Positions 54,108-63,393 of a stretch of DNA of 64,000 nucleotides are shown in pieces. Both the position numbers and the translations under genes were made by a program. Numbering within the stretch: the first letter of the stretch is position 1; every line of letters starts with the position of its first letter. The notes below the pieces were generated by a model, which was given only the letters and a program-made list of their open reading frames with translations, was not told where the DNA came from and searched no databases. Source of the stretch: JACKAF01 sp041391485. GTDB taxonomy: Bacteria > Bdellovibrionota > FAC87 > UBA2466 > JACKAF01. The DNA lies in NCBI GenBank assembly GCA_041391485.1, contig JAWKNY010000004.1, positions 99,851 to 163,850 of the forward strand, written 5' to 3'.

Positions 54108-54818
54108 ATGAAAAAATCGCTGCTTCTAATTTTCCTTCTTGGTTTGTTCGCCCTGGTCTTCAGCGGCACCTCCGTGTATGCGGATGAGTCGTCCGGAGAG
54201 GAAAACCGCGATCCAGCCAAAGCGGAAAGTTCCAAGACGGAAGCCTTTACAGGCGAGCAGCTGACTCTCAAGAAGTTCATGGAAGAACTCTTTGAGGATT
54301 CCAAAAAGGTGAACGAAACGGGCGCTCCTGGAAAGAAAGCGCGCAACACGATTGAGTCCGCCGTAGACTGGACGGAAGTCGCGAAGATTTGCTTGGGCGG
54401 CGCCAAAGAGTGGTCAGCTCAGAATTCCAAAAATCGTTCAGAATTTTCAAACCTACTCAAAGATATCATCGCTTTGACTGCCTATTCCCGAATGGGCGAC
54501 TTCTGGAATGGCACCAGTTACACCATCAAGAAGATCGACGTGAAGGGTAACGACGCCACCGTGACCACGACGTTTAAGGCATCTGACGACGATTATGCCT
54601 TGGAGTATTACCTGAGCAAAGCGGGACGCAAATGGAAGATCAAGGATCTTTCTTTTGATGACATCAAGTACAGCGACAACATCCGTGAGCAGATCCAATC
54701 CTTCTTGAAGGAAAAGAATTTTGCGGTACTGCTAACCAAGCTTCGTAAACGCCGGGCCGACTTGGAAGCGGACGACAAAACCAAGAAAAAAGCCAGCTCT
54801 GAACAGCGGCCTTCCTAA
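54108..54818 (+). CDS. MlaC/Ttg2D-family phospholipid-binding protein
   Basis: A 236-residue periplasmic protein. Start at 54108 (MKKSLLLIFLLGLFALVFSG) gives a clear signal peptide. After a charged linker the body matches MlaC: FSNLLKDIIALTAYSRM, YTIKKIDVKGNDATVTTTFKA, DYALEYYLSKAGRKWKIKDLS and SDNIREQIQSFLKEK. MlaC carries phospholipids between the outer membrane and the MlaFEDB transporter; those transporter genes are not here. The C-terminal tail is rich in Lys. Confidence 0.87.
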   Translation: MKKSLLLIFLLGLFALVFSGTSVYADESSGEENRDPAKAESSKTEAFTGEQLTLKKFMEELFEDSKKVNETGAPGKKARNTIESAVDWTEVAKICLGGAKEWSAQNSKNRSEFSNLLKDIIALTAYSRMGDFWNGTSYTIKKIDVKGNDATVTTTFKASDDDYALEYYLSKAGRKWKIKDLSFDDIKYSDNIREQIQSFLKEKNFAVLLTKLRKRRADLEADDKTKKKASSEQRPS

Positions 54819-54837
54819 GACTTACTAGATTTTAAGC

Positions 54838-56151
54838 TTAAGCGAGGCGGCAGGCCGCTTCGACTTCTTCCACTTCCTTGGGCACTCCGGAAGTCAGTAC
54901 CTTGCAGCCTTTGGATGTCACCACCACATCGTCTTCAATTCGAACACCAATTCCCTTATAGCGGGCAGGTCCCGTGCTGAAGTAAAGGCCAGGTTCGATG
55001 GTGAGTACCATTCCGGCTTTGAGTGGGCGGTACTGATCATAGCGGCCCACGTAATAGCGGCCGGCGTCGTGCACGTCCATCCCGAGCCAGTGACCGATGC
55101 CATGAGGGTAATATTTTTTCTGGGCATTTTGTTGCAGCAAAGTCTTTTTGGGCCCTTTCAAAACCTTCATCTTGAGAAGGTGCTCCAGGAGGAGTTCGCT
55201 CGCCATCTCCTGCAGCGCGTGTACGGTAACTCCAGGCCTAACGGCGGCCACGCATTGCTTTTGCACATCCAGCACCGCTTCATAGACTTCTTTCTGCGGC
55301 TTGCTGAACTGCCCATTTACCGGAAAGGTGCGCGTGATATCCGCGCTGTAGTATTCGTATTCCGCACCCGCGTCGATGAGAAGCAGATCGCCATTTTGGC
55401 ATTGCTGGTTGTTGGAAGAGTAGTGCAGCACGCAGGCGTTGGCACCGGTAGCGACGATAGAGCTGTACCCTACGCGTTCAGCCCCGTGTCCTCGAAACTC
55501 TTTGAAAAGTAAGGCCTCGATCTCATATTCCCAGCTTCCCGGTTTAGTAAGCTTCATAGCGAGCTTGTGTGCGTCGGCCGAGATCTGCGCAGCGGTTGCC
55601 ATGCTTTCCAGTTCAGCCGCTGACTTAACGCAACGCATTTCCCCGAGGATTTCCAGGGGATCGTGAATGGGCCAGAAAGGGCGGCCCGTTCTGCCCAGCT
55701 TTCGACCAGCTCGTTGCAATAGGCTGAAAATACGCTCGTCCATTTTGGAATCCAGGCCCACGCGGTAGTAGAGAGCGTCGGCATCCACCATGGCTTCGAT
55801 AAAGGCCTCATCAAAAAAAGCATCAGGATGGGACGCTTGCGCACGATCCGCTCCAAAAAGCGACTTCGCTTCTTCTGGGCCGTGTATATACCCTTCCCAG
55901 AGTTCCTTTGTCGCATCCTTGGGCTCCACAAACATCTGAAAGGGGTACTTGCTCTGCGGCGCGAACAAACAGTAGCTGCTGAGCTCGTCAAATCCCGTTA
56001 AGTAGTAAAAACTGCTGTCCTGTCGGGGGGGGAAAGTGACGTCATTGTTTCTGAAAACGGGCTTTGCGGAAGGGAGCACGGCCACCCCATTGCCCAGCTC
56101 CTTCAGAAATTGGGTTCTACGGCTCTTAAATTCATTGGATTGCTTTGACAT
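54838..56151 (-). CDS. pepP: Xaa-Pro aminopeptidase
   Basis: A 437-residue pita-bread metallopeptidase that releases N-terminal residues before proline. Metal ligands are seen in LLIDAGAEYEYYSADITRTF (two Asp), HGIGHWLGMDVHD (His), LTIEPGLYF (Glu) and GVRIEDDVVV (Glu). The N-terminal domain (GVAVLPSAKPVFRNNDVTFP) is typical of PepP. The frame is intact and the length is normal. Confidence 0.95.
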   Translation of the reverse strand: MSKQSNEFKSRRTQFLKELGNGVAVLPSAKPVFRNNDVTFPPRQDSSFYYLTGFDELSSYCLFAPQSKYPFQMFVEPKDATKELWEGYIHGPEEAKSLFGADRAQASHPDAFFDEAFIEAMVDADALYYRVGLDSKMDERIFSLLQRAGRKLGRTGRPFWPIHDPLEILGEMRCVKSAAELESMATAAQISADAHKLAMKLTKPGSWEYEIEALLFKEFRGHGAERVGYSSIVATGANACVLHYSSNNQQCQNGDLLLIDAGAEYEYYSADITRTFPVNGQFSKPQKEVYEAVLDVQKQCVAAVRPGVTVHALQEMASELLLEHLLKMKVLKGPKKTLLQQNAQKKYYPHGIGHWLGMDVHDAGRYYVGRYDQYRPLKAGMVLTIEPGLYFSTGPARYKGIGVRIEDDVVVTSKGCKVLTSGVPKEVEEVEAACRLA

Positions 56152-56160
56152 GCGGACAAT

Positions 56161-56919
56161 CTAAAAGCCGAATACGAGGTTGTCCATCAAGATTTCCAAC
56201 GTGGTCCCGTAGTACATTCCGACCACGCTGAGCAGGAGAAAAAGCGCCGAGCGCATGAAAACCTGTCGATTCCAGAAGCTAAGCAGTCCTTGCACGAATA
56301 AGGAGGCTAGAGCCGAAACAAAGGCGCTCACATACAAGGAGCGGAACACGCCGAACTGAGGGAATAAGACGAGCAAAAAGAGTAGCGCTCCGGCGAGCGC
56401 ACCCGCGTAATCATAACCAAAGAGAAACCGAACGACCTGATCTTCCGCGGCGCGCTTTTTCAGAATCGCCGCCACCATAGGGAGCTGTCTGCCCGTAAGA
56501 TAGCCGAGGTAGGCAATGGGGAGAATGCCCCAACACCATAGCAACACGGAGCTAAGGCCTGGGGGCAATAGAAAGTGGGTGCGGCGCAAGTATTCTGTTG
56601 CGGCAATGAGCATGCAGGTTGCCGGGATCAAGATTGCAGCAGCGCCTGAAAGCCACATTTGAAAAGTGGTTAGGTTATTGCGTGTCGCGGAAATCTCGCG
56701 CTTGGTCGTACGCTTGACCTGCGTGGAAAGGTAGCTCCCACCCCCCATCCCAAACAAAAAAGCCCCGAAGTAGAGCGTATAAAGAGCGAGTTTAGCGTTG
56801 AGGATATAAGTCAGTACACTTACGAGCGCGAAGACTTGTACGGTGGAAGAGGCAGCAACAAAAAACAAGGCAAGCACCAGGCTATAAAAGCGCAAGCTGC
56901 TTTCACTCACAGGTTTCAC
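56161..56919 (-). CDS. Membrane protein resembling the membrane half of fused SpeE
   Basis: A protein of about 252 residues with seven hydrophobic segments. A GTG at 56919 overlaps the stop of the Ddl-like gene (GTGA) and begins KPVSESSLRFYSLV, which I prefer to the longer frame. The helices (LYFGAFLFGMGGGSYLSTQV, GYDYAGALAGALLFLLVLFP) resemble the N-terminal membrane domain found fused to spermidine synthase in many bacteria. The aminopropyltransferase catalytic domain is absent, so this is a stand-alone version. Function unknown. Third gene of the ATP-grasp operon. Confidence 0.65.
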   Translation of the reverse strand: MKPVSESSLRFYSLVLALFFVAASSTVQVFALVSVLTYILNAKLALYTLYFGAFLFGMGGGSYLSTQVKRTTKREISATRNNLTTFQMWLSGAAAILIPATCMLIAATEYLRRTHFLLPPGLSSVLLWCWGILPIAYLGYLTGRQLPMVAAILKKRAAEDQVVRFLFGYDYAGALAGALLFLLVLFPQFGVFRSLYVSAFVSALASLFVQGLLSFWNRQVFMRSALFLLLSVVGMYYGTTLEILMDNLVFGF

Positions 56920-57978
56920 CCTCTTTCGTAGGCCAATTCCAGGAGTCGACTCACCAGGGTTGAGTAAGAGATTCCTGACTCTTTCCACAACTTAGGGTAC
57001 ATGCTGATGGGCGTAAATCTGGGAATGGTGTTGATTTCGTTCAGAAGCAGTTTACCACTTTTCTCTTCTGCAAAGAAATCCACACGTGCCATGCCGTCAC
57101 ATTCCATCACTGAATAGACCTTGAGAGCGAGTTCCTGAACCTCCAGGTTTTTTTTCTCATCCAGTGGAGCCGGCAGCAGGAGCTGTGTTTCTGAGGCTAG
57201 ATATTTCTCCTGGTAGGAATAGAATCCTATCTTTGACGACGGTACGATTTCCCCAACCGCAGACGCTAGAGGTTTGGATCGTAGGCCGAGTACTCCGCAT
57301 TCAAGTTCGCGTCCCTGGACTGCGGCCTCGACCAGCACCTTATTGTCAAAACAGAAGGCTTCGAGAATCGCGTCTTCCAAGAACTTTGCTTCGGATACTT
57401 TATTGATACCCACCGAGGAACCTTGTCGTGCCGGTTTTACGAAAACCGGCCAGCCAAGCGCGGCGATTGATTTTTCGCTCGAGGCAAATTCCGCAGGGGA
57501 GTGAAGTGTCAAAAATCGTGCGCTTGGGATGCCCGCCTGCGCGCAAAGAAGCTTGGTTCGCCTTTGTCCATGCAGTTCCACGAACTGCCGCAGTTGGCAC
57601 CCACATAAGGAACACCAATGGTTTCAAAAAGGCCTTGCAGGGTGCCGTCCTCGCCAAAAGGGCCGTGTAAAATCGGAAAGACGACGTCAAAGTGCAAACT
57701 CTTGCCGTCCGCTTGAAGCGTGCCGTGTCCTTTTTCCAGGTACGGAAGCAGGCTGACTTTTGGACGAGCGGTATTCAGCTTGATGGTGTCTGCCGAGAGC
57801 CCTTCCACATAGAAGGATTTTTCTTCCTGCAGGTACCAGGTCCCGTCCTTTGCGATGCCGACGACTAAAGGAGAAAAGCGTGCTCGGTCAATGGCCTCAA
57901 GCACGTGGTACGCGGAGATCAATGAGATCTCGTGCTCGTCGGATCTTCCGCCGCATAGAAGTAAGACAGTTTTTTCAT
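56916..57978 (-). CDS. D-Ala-D-Ala-ligase-family ATP-grasp enzyme, frameshifted
   Basis: A protein of about 350 residues. The ATG at 57978 overlaps the stop of the GshB-like gene. With one more A in the run of six after the ATG, the N-terminus reads KTVLLLCGGRSDEHEISLIS, the D-Ala-binding motif. A second shift near 57555, around MDK and TKLLCAQAGIPSARF, also needs correcting. Further motifs: KPARQGSSVG, EIVPSSKIGFYSYQEKY, VDFF and LNEINTIPRFTPISMYP. Most consistent with a Ddl that makes the peptidoglycan dipeptide, but the context with GshB and a SpeE-like membrane protein allows another peptide-bond ligase. Confidence 0.85.
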
Positions 57979-59000
57979 TGTTGAATTTCTAGAGTGTTTT
58001 GCCTGAGGTTTTTCTTGTTTTCGATAGCATCCAGTATTGCGGGAGTCAGATCCACTTGGTGCAAACGATCTAAAGTACCGAGTCCGCCGGGACAGAATAC
58101 GTTGATTTCAATCACCTTGTTCCCCACGATGTCGACTCCTACGAAATCCAAGCCATCTCGTTGCAGCTGTGGCCGCAGTTGCTCCACAATCTGAATGTCT
58201 TCCAACGTGAGTTCAGTTTTTTCGGCGGTGGCTCCCAATGCCATATTACTGCGGATCTCGCCTCTTGGCGATACTCTGCGGTAAATTGCGGAAAAACCAT
58301 CTCGTGCGAGGATTTTTCCTTCGAAGAGCAAAATCCGTTTGTCACCAGGTTTGGGGCCGGGAACGTACTCCTGCGCCATGACGTAGCCGCGTTCGGTGAG
58401 TGTGGAGAGGATCTGATTTAGATTGGGCTCTTTTGCCGAGCGGATCAAGAATACATTTTTTCCACCGCAGCCTCTGAGCGGCTTTAAGATGGCGGGTTTT
58501 TTCATCTCCCGCAGAAACTCTTTCAGATCTTCGGTGCGACGGCTTACGAAAAGGCGCGGGTGAAGGGTTTCGGGAAAACGACTCAAGTACAACTTGCTAG
58601 CGCTTCTTCGCAGTCCTTCAGGTTGGTTGAGGACGCGCACGCCGCGCTCCTGAAGCTGGTGAGCCAGATCAAGAGCCGGCGCAAATACCGCCTCATCCAG
58701 TTCGGGAGAAACATTCGGGTTAAAACGCAGAAACAGGACGTCGTAGGCTGCCAAATCCTTAGGGACCCACCGCAGATCGTGATCCTGCATCGCTTTTAGA
58801 AAAGTGCCTCGATCCCAATTCGAGCGCTTGGGGGCCACCGCGGCCAACGCCCGGATATGGTGGCCGCTGCTGACGGAAAAATCTTCTACGGACGCAAAGG
58901 CCACTTCGTGACCGCGCTGCCAGGCCTCGTAGGCCAGGTAGGTTGTGGTGTAGTGCGGCTTTTGGTGGAACAACGAGCCCACGACAAAGCAAAACTTCAT
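57975..59000 (-). CDS. Glutathione-synthetase-like ATP-grasp ligase
   Basis: A 341-residue ATP-grasp enzyme. The core AQEYVPGPKPGDKRILLFEG and VGVDIVGNKVIEINVFCPGG match GshB closely, with KPLRGCGGKNVF upstream. GshB joins gamma-glutamylcysteine and glycine. No gamma-glutamylcysteine ligase is near. The N-terminal domain (MKFCFVVGSLFHQKPHYTTT) differs from E. coli GshB, so the substrates may be different. It is the first gene of an operon with a Ddl-like ligase and a membrane protein, each overlapping the next by four bases. Confidence 0.82.
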   Translation of the reverse strand: MKFCFVVGSLFHQKPHYTTTYLAYEAWQRGHEVAFASVEDFSVSSGHHIRALAAVAPKRSNWDRGTFLKAMQDHDLRWVPKDLAAYDVLFLRFNPNVSPELDEAVFAPALDLAHQLQERGVRVLNQPEGLRRSASKLYLSRFPETLHPRLFVSRRTEDLKEFLREMKKPAILKPLRGCGGKNVFLIRSAKEPNLNQILSTLTERGYVMAQEYVPGPKPGDKRILLFEGKILARDGFSAIYRRVSPRGEIRSNMALGATAEKTELTLEDIQIVEQLRPQLQRDGLDFVGVDIVGNKVIEINVFCPGGLGTLDRLHQVDLTPAILDAIENKKNLRQNTLEIQQ

Positions 59001-59042
59001 GGGGCCAGTCTAGCACCCGAAAAGATTGGCTGTCATATGGCT

Positions 59043-60104
59043 TTATTCGGTGTGGCCTTGGATGAGGGAGGCGATGACATGGCTTGCTTTTTCGCCGACT
59101 TCTTCAAAGGAAAGGCCGATTCCCCGCCGACTGTCCGCACGGTGAGAATCGACGATACGGGCTTTGGGGATCGAGATGGACTCATTTTCGAAATGGCAGA
59201 TCTCGACTTGTACCGTTTTGGAGTAGTCGTCCGGGTGGATCTCCACTTCTGCCGCAACTTCTATCAAGCAGCCGCCTTTGCCCAATACTTTTAGCCGTCC
59301 CGCATGCCGGGCCTTGTCGATGGTCAGAGTTGCGGGGAGATCCAGGCGCACGCGGCGGTAGCGGCGGCGTTGTCTAAATCCAGGAGCCGACGGCTTGTGA
59401 ATCTGCGGGAGATGGATCTGAAAGTTATTCCCGCCGTCCTTGCTTACCGCATACTGAATTTCGCCACCCATGGCTTCAATGAGTACCTTGGAGACGGCTA
59501 GGCCAAGCACGCGGGGATCCGCACTTTCCTGGGGATTGAAATGGGGTTCAAAGACTTCTGAAAGATCCCCCTCGATGGAACGCCCGTTGTCGGTAAGGCT
59601 GATCGCAATTCCCGTTTTGGATCGTTTTAGCGTAACGGTGATGCGCCCACTTCCGTTGATGGACTCTTTGGCATTGTAGAGCAGGTTGAGCAGCGTTTGT
59701 CGTAAAGCGGCGGCGTCGGCGACGATCAAGGTCGCGGCCTCGGCGTAGACGTTGATCTGAATGCTGGCGCTTTGGAACTCTTTTTCGACAAGTTCAATGG
59801 TGTCGAGCAGTAGCTGGGACAGCTCAACCGTTTCGATCGAAAGTACGGTCTGGGACGCGTAGAATCTTAGATTCCGGGCGAGGCCCTGGGCTTTGATCGC
59901 GGCACGTCTTGCGATACGAAGGCCGCTTGCCACCTGCGTCGGATCTTGGGTGTCGGCGGCGCTCTCCAGCTCACCGAGAGCCGCGCTGAGCACCATGAGC
60001 AATTGCTGCCCCGTCACTCCGGCAAAATCTCTGAGTAAGCGCTCGGTTTCATAGGGGGCGATGTTCGGATCAAAGCGAGCCGCGCGTTTTTCCGGCTTTT
60101 TCAT
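59043..60104 (-). CDS. Histidine-kinase-like ATPase fused to a PilZ domain
   Basis: A 353-residue protein. The N-terminal helices resemble a DHp dimerisation domain, but the phospho-acceptor His is missing: the expected region reads GVTGQQLLMVLSAALGELE. An HATPase_c domain follows (residues about 100-225) with an N box LLNLLYNAKESING and a G1 box LTDNGRSIEG. A PilZ domain occupies about residues 245-350, starting with the RxxxR-type motif RYRRVRLDLPA and a degenerate second motif GKGGCLIE. Fusion of a kinase-type ATPase to PilZ suggests c-di-GMP control of a non-canonical signalling protein. Confidence 0.82.
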   Translation of the reverse strand: MKKPEKRAARFDPNIAPYETERLLRDFAGVTGQQLLMVLSAALGELESAADTQDPTQVASGLRIARRAAIKAQGLARNLRFYASQTVLSIETVELSQLLLDTIELVEKEFQSASIQINVYAEAATLIVADAAALRQTLLNLLYNAKESINGSGRITVTLKRSKTGIAISLTDNGRSIEGDLSEVFEPHFNPQESADPRVLGLAVSKVLIEAMGGEIQYAVSKDGGNNFQIHLPQIHKPSAPGFRQRRRYRRVRLDLPATLTIDKARHAGRLKVLGKGGCLIEVAAEVEIHPDDYSKTVQVEICHFENESISIPKARIVDSHRADSRRGIGLSFEEVGEKASHVIASLIQGHTE

Positions 60105-60148
60105 AGCCTTTACTCATCGGCACGCGGCTGCTACTGGTTAAAAGACCT

Positions 60149-60831
60149 ATGTTTCAAAAGGTTTACCAAAAGCTCCTCGGCGCAATAATACTTGGTATCT
60201 ATTGGCTTATCTGCCGCAGCTGGCGCCTGCAGAAGGTGGGCTGGACACCGCGCGCCAAATCGACCGCTCCCAGAATTTTCGCACACTGGCATGGGGACGA
60301 ACTCCTACTTATTGGCGCGCACTCCGGCGAGGGCATGGCCGTGCTCAGTTCCCACAGTCGGGATGGCCAGCTGATGGGATGGGTGCTTTCGAAACTGGGA
60401 TATTTTGTGCTTCGTGGTTCGAGTTCCAAAGGCGGGGCCGCGGGGCTGAAGGGGCTGATTGACGCCGTCAAACGTCGGGGGAGGGACGCCTCCATTGCGG
60501 TGGATGGTCCGCGTGGCCCGATTTACAAAGTGAAGCCTGGAGTTCTGAAGTTGGCCCAAGCGACAGGCTGTCCGCTCATTCCCGGAGTAAGTGCCGCCGC
60601 CAGAAGATACACTTTTGAAAAAGCGTGGAATCGGTGTTATCTACCTTATCCACTCTCTCGCTGCGTGGTTTTCTACGGGGAGCCGGTGACGGTTCCTCGA
60701 CGGCTGTCCGAAGCAGAGTTTGAAGCCATCCGGCTGAAACTGGAGAGAGACCTGATTGCGTTGAAGGCGAAGGCAGAAGCCCATTTTAGCCGAAGCTTTC
60801 TGCCCTCAAGGCAACTCACGGGCGCCACAAA

Positions 60832-60841
<10 letters not shown>
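60149..60841 (+). CDS. DUF374 lysophospholipid acyltransferase-like protein
   Basis: A 230-residue acyltransferase of the DUF374 group. HWHGD (residues about 50-54) is the catalytic HxxxD-type motif, SRDGQLMGWVLSKLGYFVLRGSSSKGG and VDGPRGPIYKVKPGVLKLAQATG are characteristic. These proteins acylate lipid A or related lipids in the inner membrane; exact substrate unknown. One N-terminal membrane helix (LGAIILGIYWLICRSW). Its stop codon lies inside the 5' end of tRNA-Pro, a 10-base overlap. Confidence 0.88.
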
Positions 60842-60905
<64 letters not shown>

Positions 60906-60963
60906 TTTTTTCGCCTCTAGATAGAGAATCCCATTCAATTAAGGCCCAGCTTAAAACCTTCCG

Positions 60964-63030
60964 ATGTTTCCGTTGAGGAACCGTGCGTTTGCGGTGGCCC
61001 TCTTCGGAAAGGTTCAGTGCTTGGGTGCTACTGCCAAAAAAATAGAGAGTTCGTCATTTTCGGCTGAGCCCGGCCGCCATTCTCAGCCAGCCCTTGCCTA
61101 CCGGCCTGAGATCGATGGGCTGCGCGCCGTTGCGGTGCTGTCCGTGATGCTGTACCACGCCCGCTTCAACGGCTTTAGGGGAGGTTTTGTCGGCGTTGAC
61201 GTGTTTTTTGTGATCAGCGGCTATCTCATCACCTCCATCCTTCTCAACGAGGCGGACAACGGGAAGTTTTCACTTCTAGGCTTTTATGAGCGGCGGGTGC
61301 GCCGTCTTTTTCCTGCTCTCGCCGTAATGCTCGCGACCAGTATGGGGATCGGTTACTTTCTGCTCGAACCGGTGCGGTTGACCCGGTTCGCGTCGAGCGT
61401 CGTGGCGGTGCTCGGATTTGGCGCTAACTTTTACTATTTTCGCAACCATGGCTACTTCGAGCCGGACCCCGACTACTTTATCTTGCTCCACACGTGGAGT
61501 TTGGGCGTGGAGGAGCAGTTCTATTTTTTCTTTCCGCTTCTTTTGGTTTCTTTGACTAGCTGGAAGAGTTTACGAAGGGCCGTGCTTCTGGGAGTTGCCG
61601 TCGCTTCTTTCGCTTTTTGTGTGTGGGCCTCGGCCAGGCAGGATTACAGCGCTTTTAACTTTTATATGCTCCCAACGCGCGCCTGGGAGATGCTCCTCGG
61701 AAGTTTTGCTGTGATGGCGCATTCGAGTTCACAAAACCTACGCAAAAATTTCCCATGGCTTGGGAAAGGTCTGGGGCTTTTGGGATTTGCGGCGCTGCTT
61801 CTTTCTATTGCTGCGCTAAATGAGGAAATGCCCTTTCCCGGATGGGTGGCACTCTTGCCCACGTTCGGAACGGTGCTGGTTCTGGCTTTTGAAAATTCCA
61901 CGACGCCCGTCGGGCGGCTGCTTTCGTTGCCCCTTTTTGTTGGCTTAGGCTTGACGTCGTATAGTGCGTATCTTTGGCACCAACCCGTGCTTCTTTATGC
62001 CCGAACTTTCGGCGGCGGAGTGCTCTCCGCGTGGCAGTATGGGGGCTTGATATTAGTAAGTCTGCTTCTTGGGTATTTGAGTTGGCGATTTGTTGAAAAC
62101 CCCATAAGAAACCGCAAGCGCTTTTCTAGAAAGTTTGTTTTTGGATCGGCCTTCGCCGTAGCCGTTCTTTTGGCAGGGGCCGCCTTGGAGATCCGGTACG
62201 CCGGCGGCTTCCCAAAACGGATCCAAGGGATACAGCCGCTCTTTGATTCGGCGGTGTCTGCGGTTGAAATGCGAAAGCAGTGCCACTTGGATGACTTTAC
62301 CAATACGGCCTTCGCGGGCTGCAAGTTCCATTCGGAACGTCCTACATGGGCAGTCTTTGGGGATAGCCATGTCGCTGAGGCAGGCGAGGCCCTGGCAAAC
62401 CGGTTGGAGGGGCTTAACCTGGGTCTCTGGCACACCAGCTTTTCAGGCTGCGGGCCAAGATATTTGATAGTGGAAGACAAATGTACGGCCGCTTTTCAGC
62501 GTAGCCTTGAAAGACTCGTTAAGGATCCGAACGTCAAAAATGTGCTGGTGGGCTTTCGGTATGCTCGGTACTGGCACAACGTCCCCTTGGATCGCAGCGG
62601 TGATTACTATCCCAACTGGGAAAAGCGAGAGTTTAGAAATTTACAGAAGCAAAATGAGGACGGAATGCGGGAAATTGTGGAGCGACTTCAGGAAGCGGGA
62701 AAACGAGTCGTGTTGATGTACCCTGTTGCGGAGTACCCGGATTCCATGAAGGACGCGCTCTTCTCGCATCGTTCAAGTTCCAACATCGAAAGCGTGACTT
62801 CCATCCCTAGAGAATGGGTGGAAGCGCGAAACGAGCGGATTCGGGCGTTTCTCGATTCGTTTCAAAGCAAAGCCGGCGTTACGAAGCTGGATCCACTCGA
62901 TGTCTTTTGTAACTCCAGTGCCTGTTTTCGAATTCAGGACGGCCTGTCGATGTATTACGACAAGAGCCACCTCAGCCCTAGCGGTGCGGCTAAGTTAATA
63001 GGAACTCTTCCCGATTCGATGTTTCGATAA
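60964..63030 (+). CDS. OafA/YrhL-type acyltransferase with SGNH domain
   Basis: A 688-residue membrane protein that acetylates a surface polysaccharide or peptidoglycan. Residues about 45-400 form an acyltransferase-3 domain with ten helices: YRPEIDGLRAVAVLSVMLYH, GGFVGVDVFFVISGYLIT and HTWSLGVEEQFYFFFPLLL. The C-terminal part (from about residue 460) is an SGNH domain with GDSHVAEAG and the catalytic dyad YYDKSHLSPSGA. Such two-domain proteins carry acyl groups across the membrane and transfer them outside. It lies 58 bp after tRNA-Pro and overlaps the convergent small membrane protein by 41 bp. Confidence 0.9.
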   Translation: MFPLRNRAFAVALFGKVQCLGATAKKIESSSFSAEPGRHSQPALAYRPEIDGLRAVAVLSVMLYHARFNGFRGGFVGVDVFFVISGYLITSILLNEADNGKFSLLGFYERRVRRLFPALAVMLATSMGIGYFLLEPVRLTRFASSVVAVLGFGANFYYFRNHGYFEPDPDYFILLHTWSLGVEEQFYFFFPLLLVSLTSWKSLRRAVLLGVAVASFAFCVWASARQDYSAFNFYMLPTRAWEMLLGSFAVMAHSSSQNLRKNFPWLGKGLGLLGFAALLLSIAALNEEMPFPGWVALLPTFGTVLVLAFENSTTPVGRLLSLPLFVGLGLTSYSAYLWHQPVLLYARTFGGGVLSAWQYGGLILVSLLLGYLSWRFVENPIRNRKRFSRKFVFGSAFAVAVLLAGAALEIRYAGGFPKRIQGIQPLFDSAVSAVEMRKQCHLDDFTNTAFAGCKFHSERPTWAVFGDSHVAEAGEALANRLEGLNLGLWHTSFSGCGPRYLIVEDKCTAAFQRSLERLVKDPNVKNVLVGFRYARYWHNVPLDRSGDYYPNWEKREFRNLQKQNEDGMREIVERLQEAGKRVVLMYPVAEYPDSMKDALFSHRSSSNIESVTSIPREWVEARNERIRAFLDSFQSKAGVTKLDPLDVFCNSSACFRIQDGLSMYYDKSHLSPSGAAKLIGTLPDSMFR

Positions 63031-63385
63031 CACGCGGATCCGTTTTCACTTCCATCTCATTGACTCGTTCCATCCCACTCACGAAAAAAGACGCTAACAC
63101 CAAGACGGTGGGTAGAGCCAGCAACACGAAGAGGAACATGGCCGGGCTGTCATGAGTCGCACCGCTCAAGGCGGCAGGGAGCTGAGTCGCTACGAGTAGC
63201 ATCACGCCCAGTGCAATTGCCCAAGCGGGGAAAAAATATTCAGCCTCAACAATGTACTGAAAAATATTGTAACCCGCTTCTTTTGTGGGAGGAACGTAGA
63301 CATCGCGATCGTATTTTCTGTTGTCCTTGGAAAGATCGGTTTTCTCCCGCTCCAAATCGAACTCATTTCTATAAGCCTGTTTCAT
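62990..63385 (-). CDS. Small inner-membrane protein, unknown
   Basis: A 131-residue protein with a charged N-terminus (YRNEFDLEREKTDLSKDNRKY) and two helices (FFPAWAIALGVMLLVATQLP and MFLFVLLALPTVLVLASFFV). I do not recognise a family. It lies eight bases after sodC on the same strand and may be co-transcribed with it. Its 3' end overlaps the end of the OafA-type gene by 41 bp on the opposite strand, longer than usual for convergent genes; both frames are intact there. Confidence 0.72.
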   Translation of the reverse strand: MKQAYRNEFDLEREKTDLSKDNRKYDRDVYVPPTKEAGYNIFQYIVEAEYFFPAWAIALGVMLLVATQLPAALSGATHDSPAMFLFVLLALPTVLVLASFFVSGMERVNEMEVKTDPRVIETSNREEFLLT

Positions 63386-63393
63386 AGATCCTC

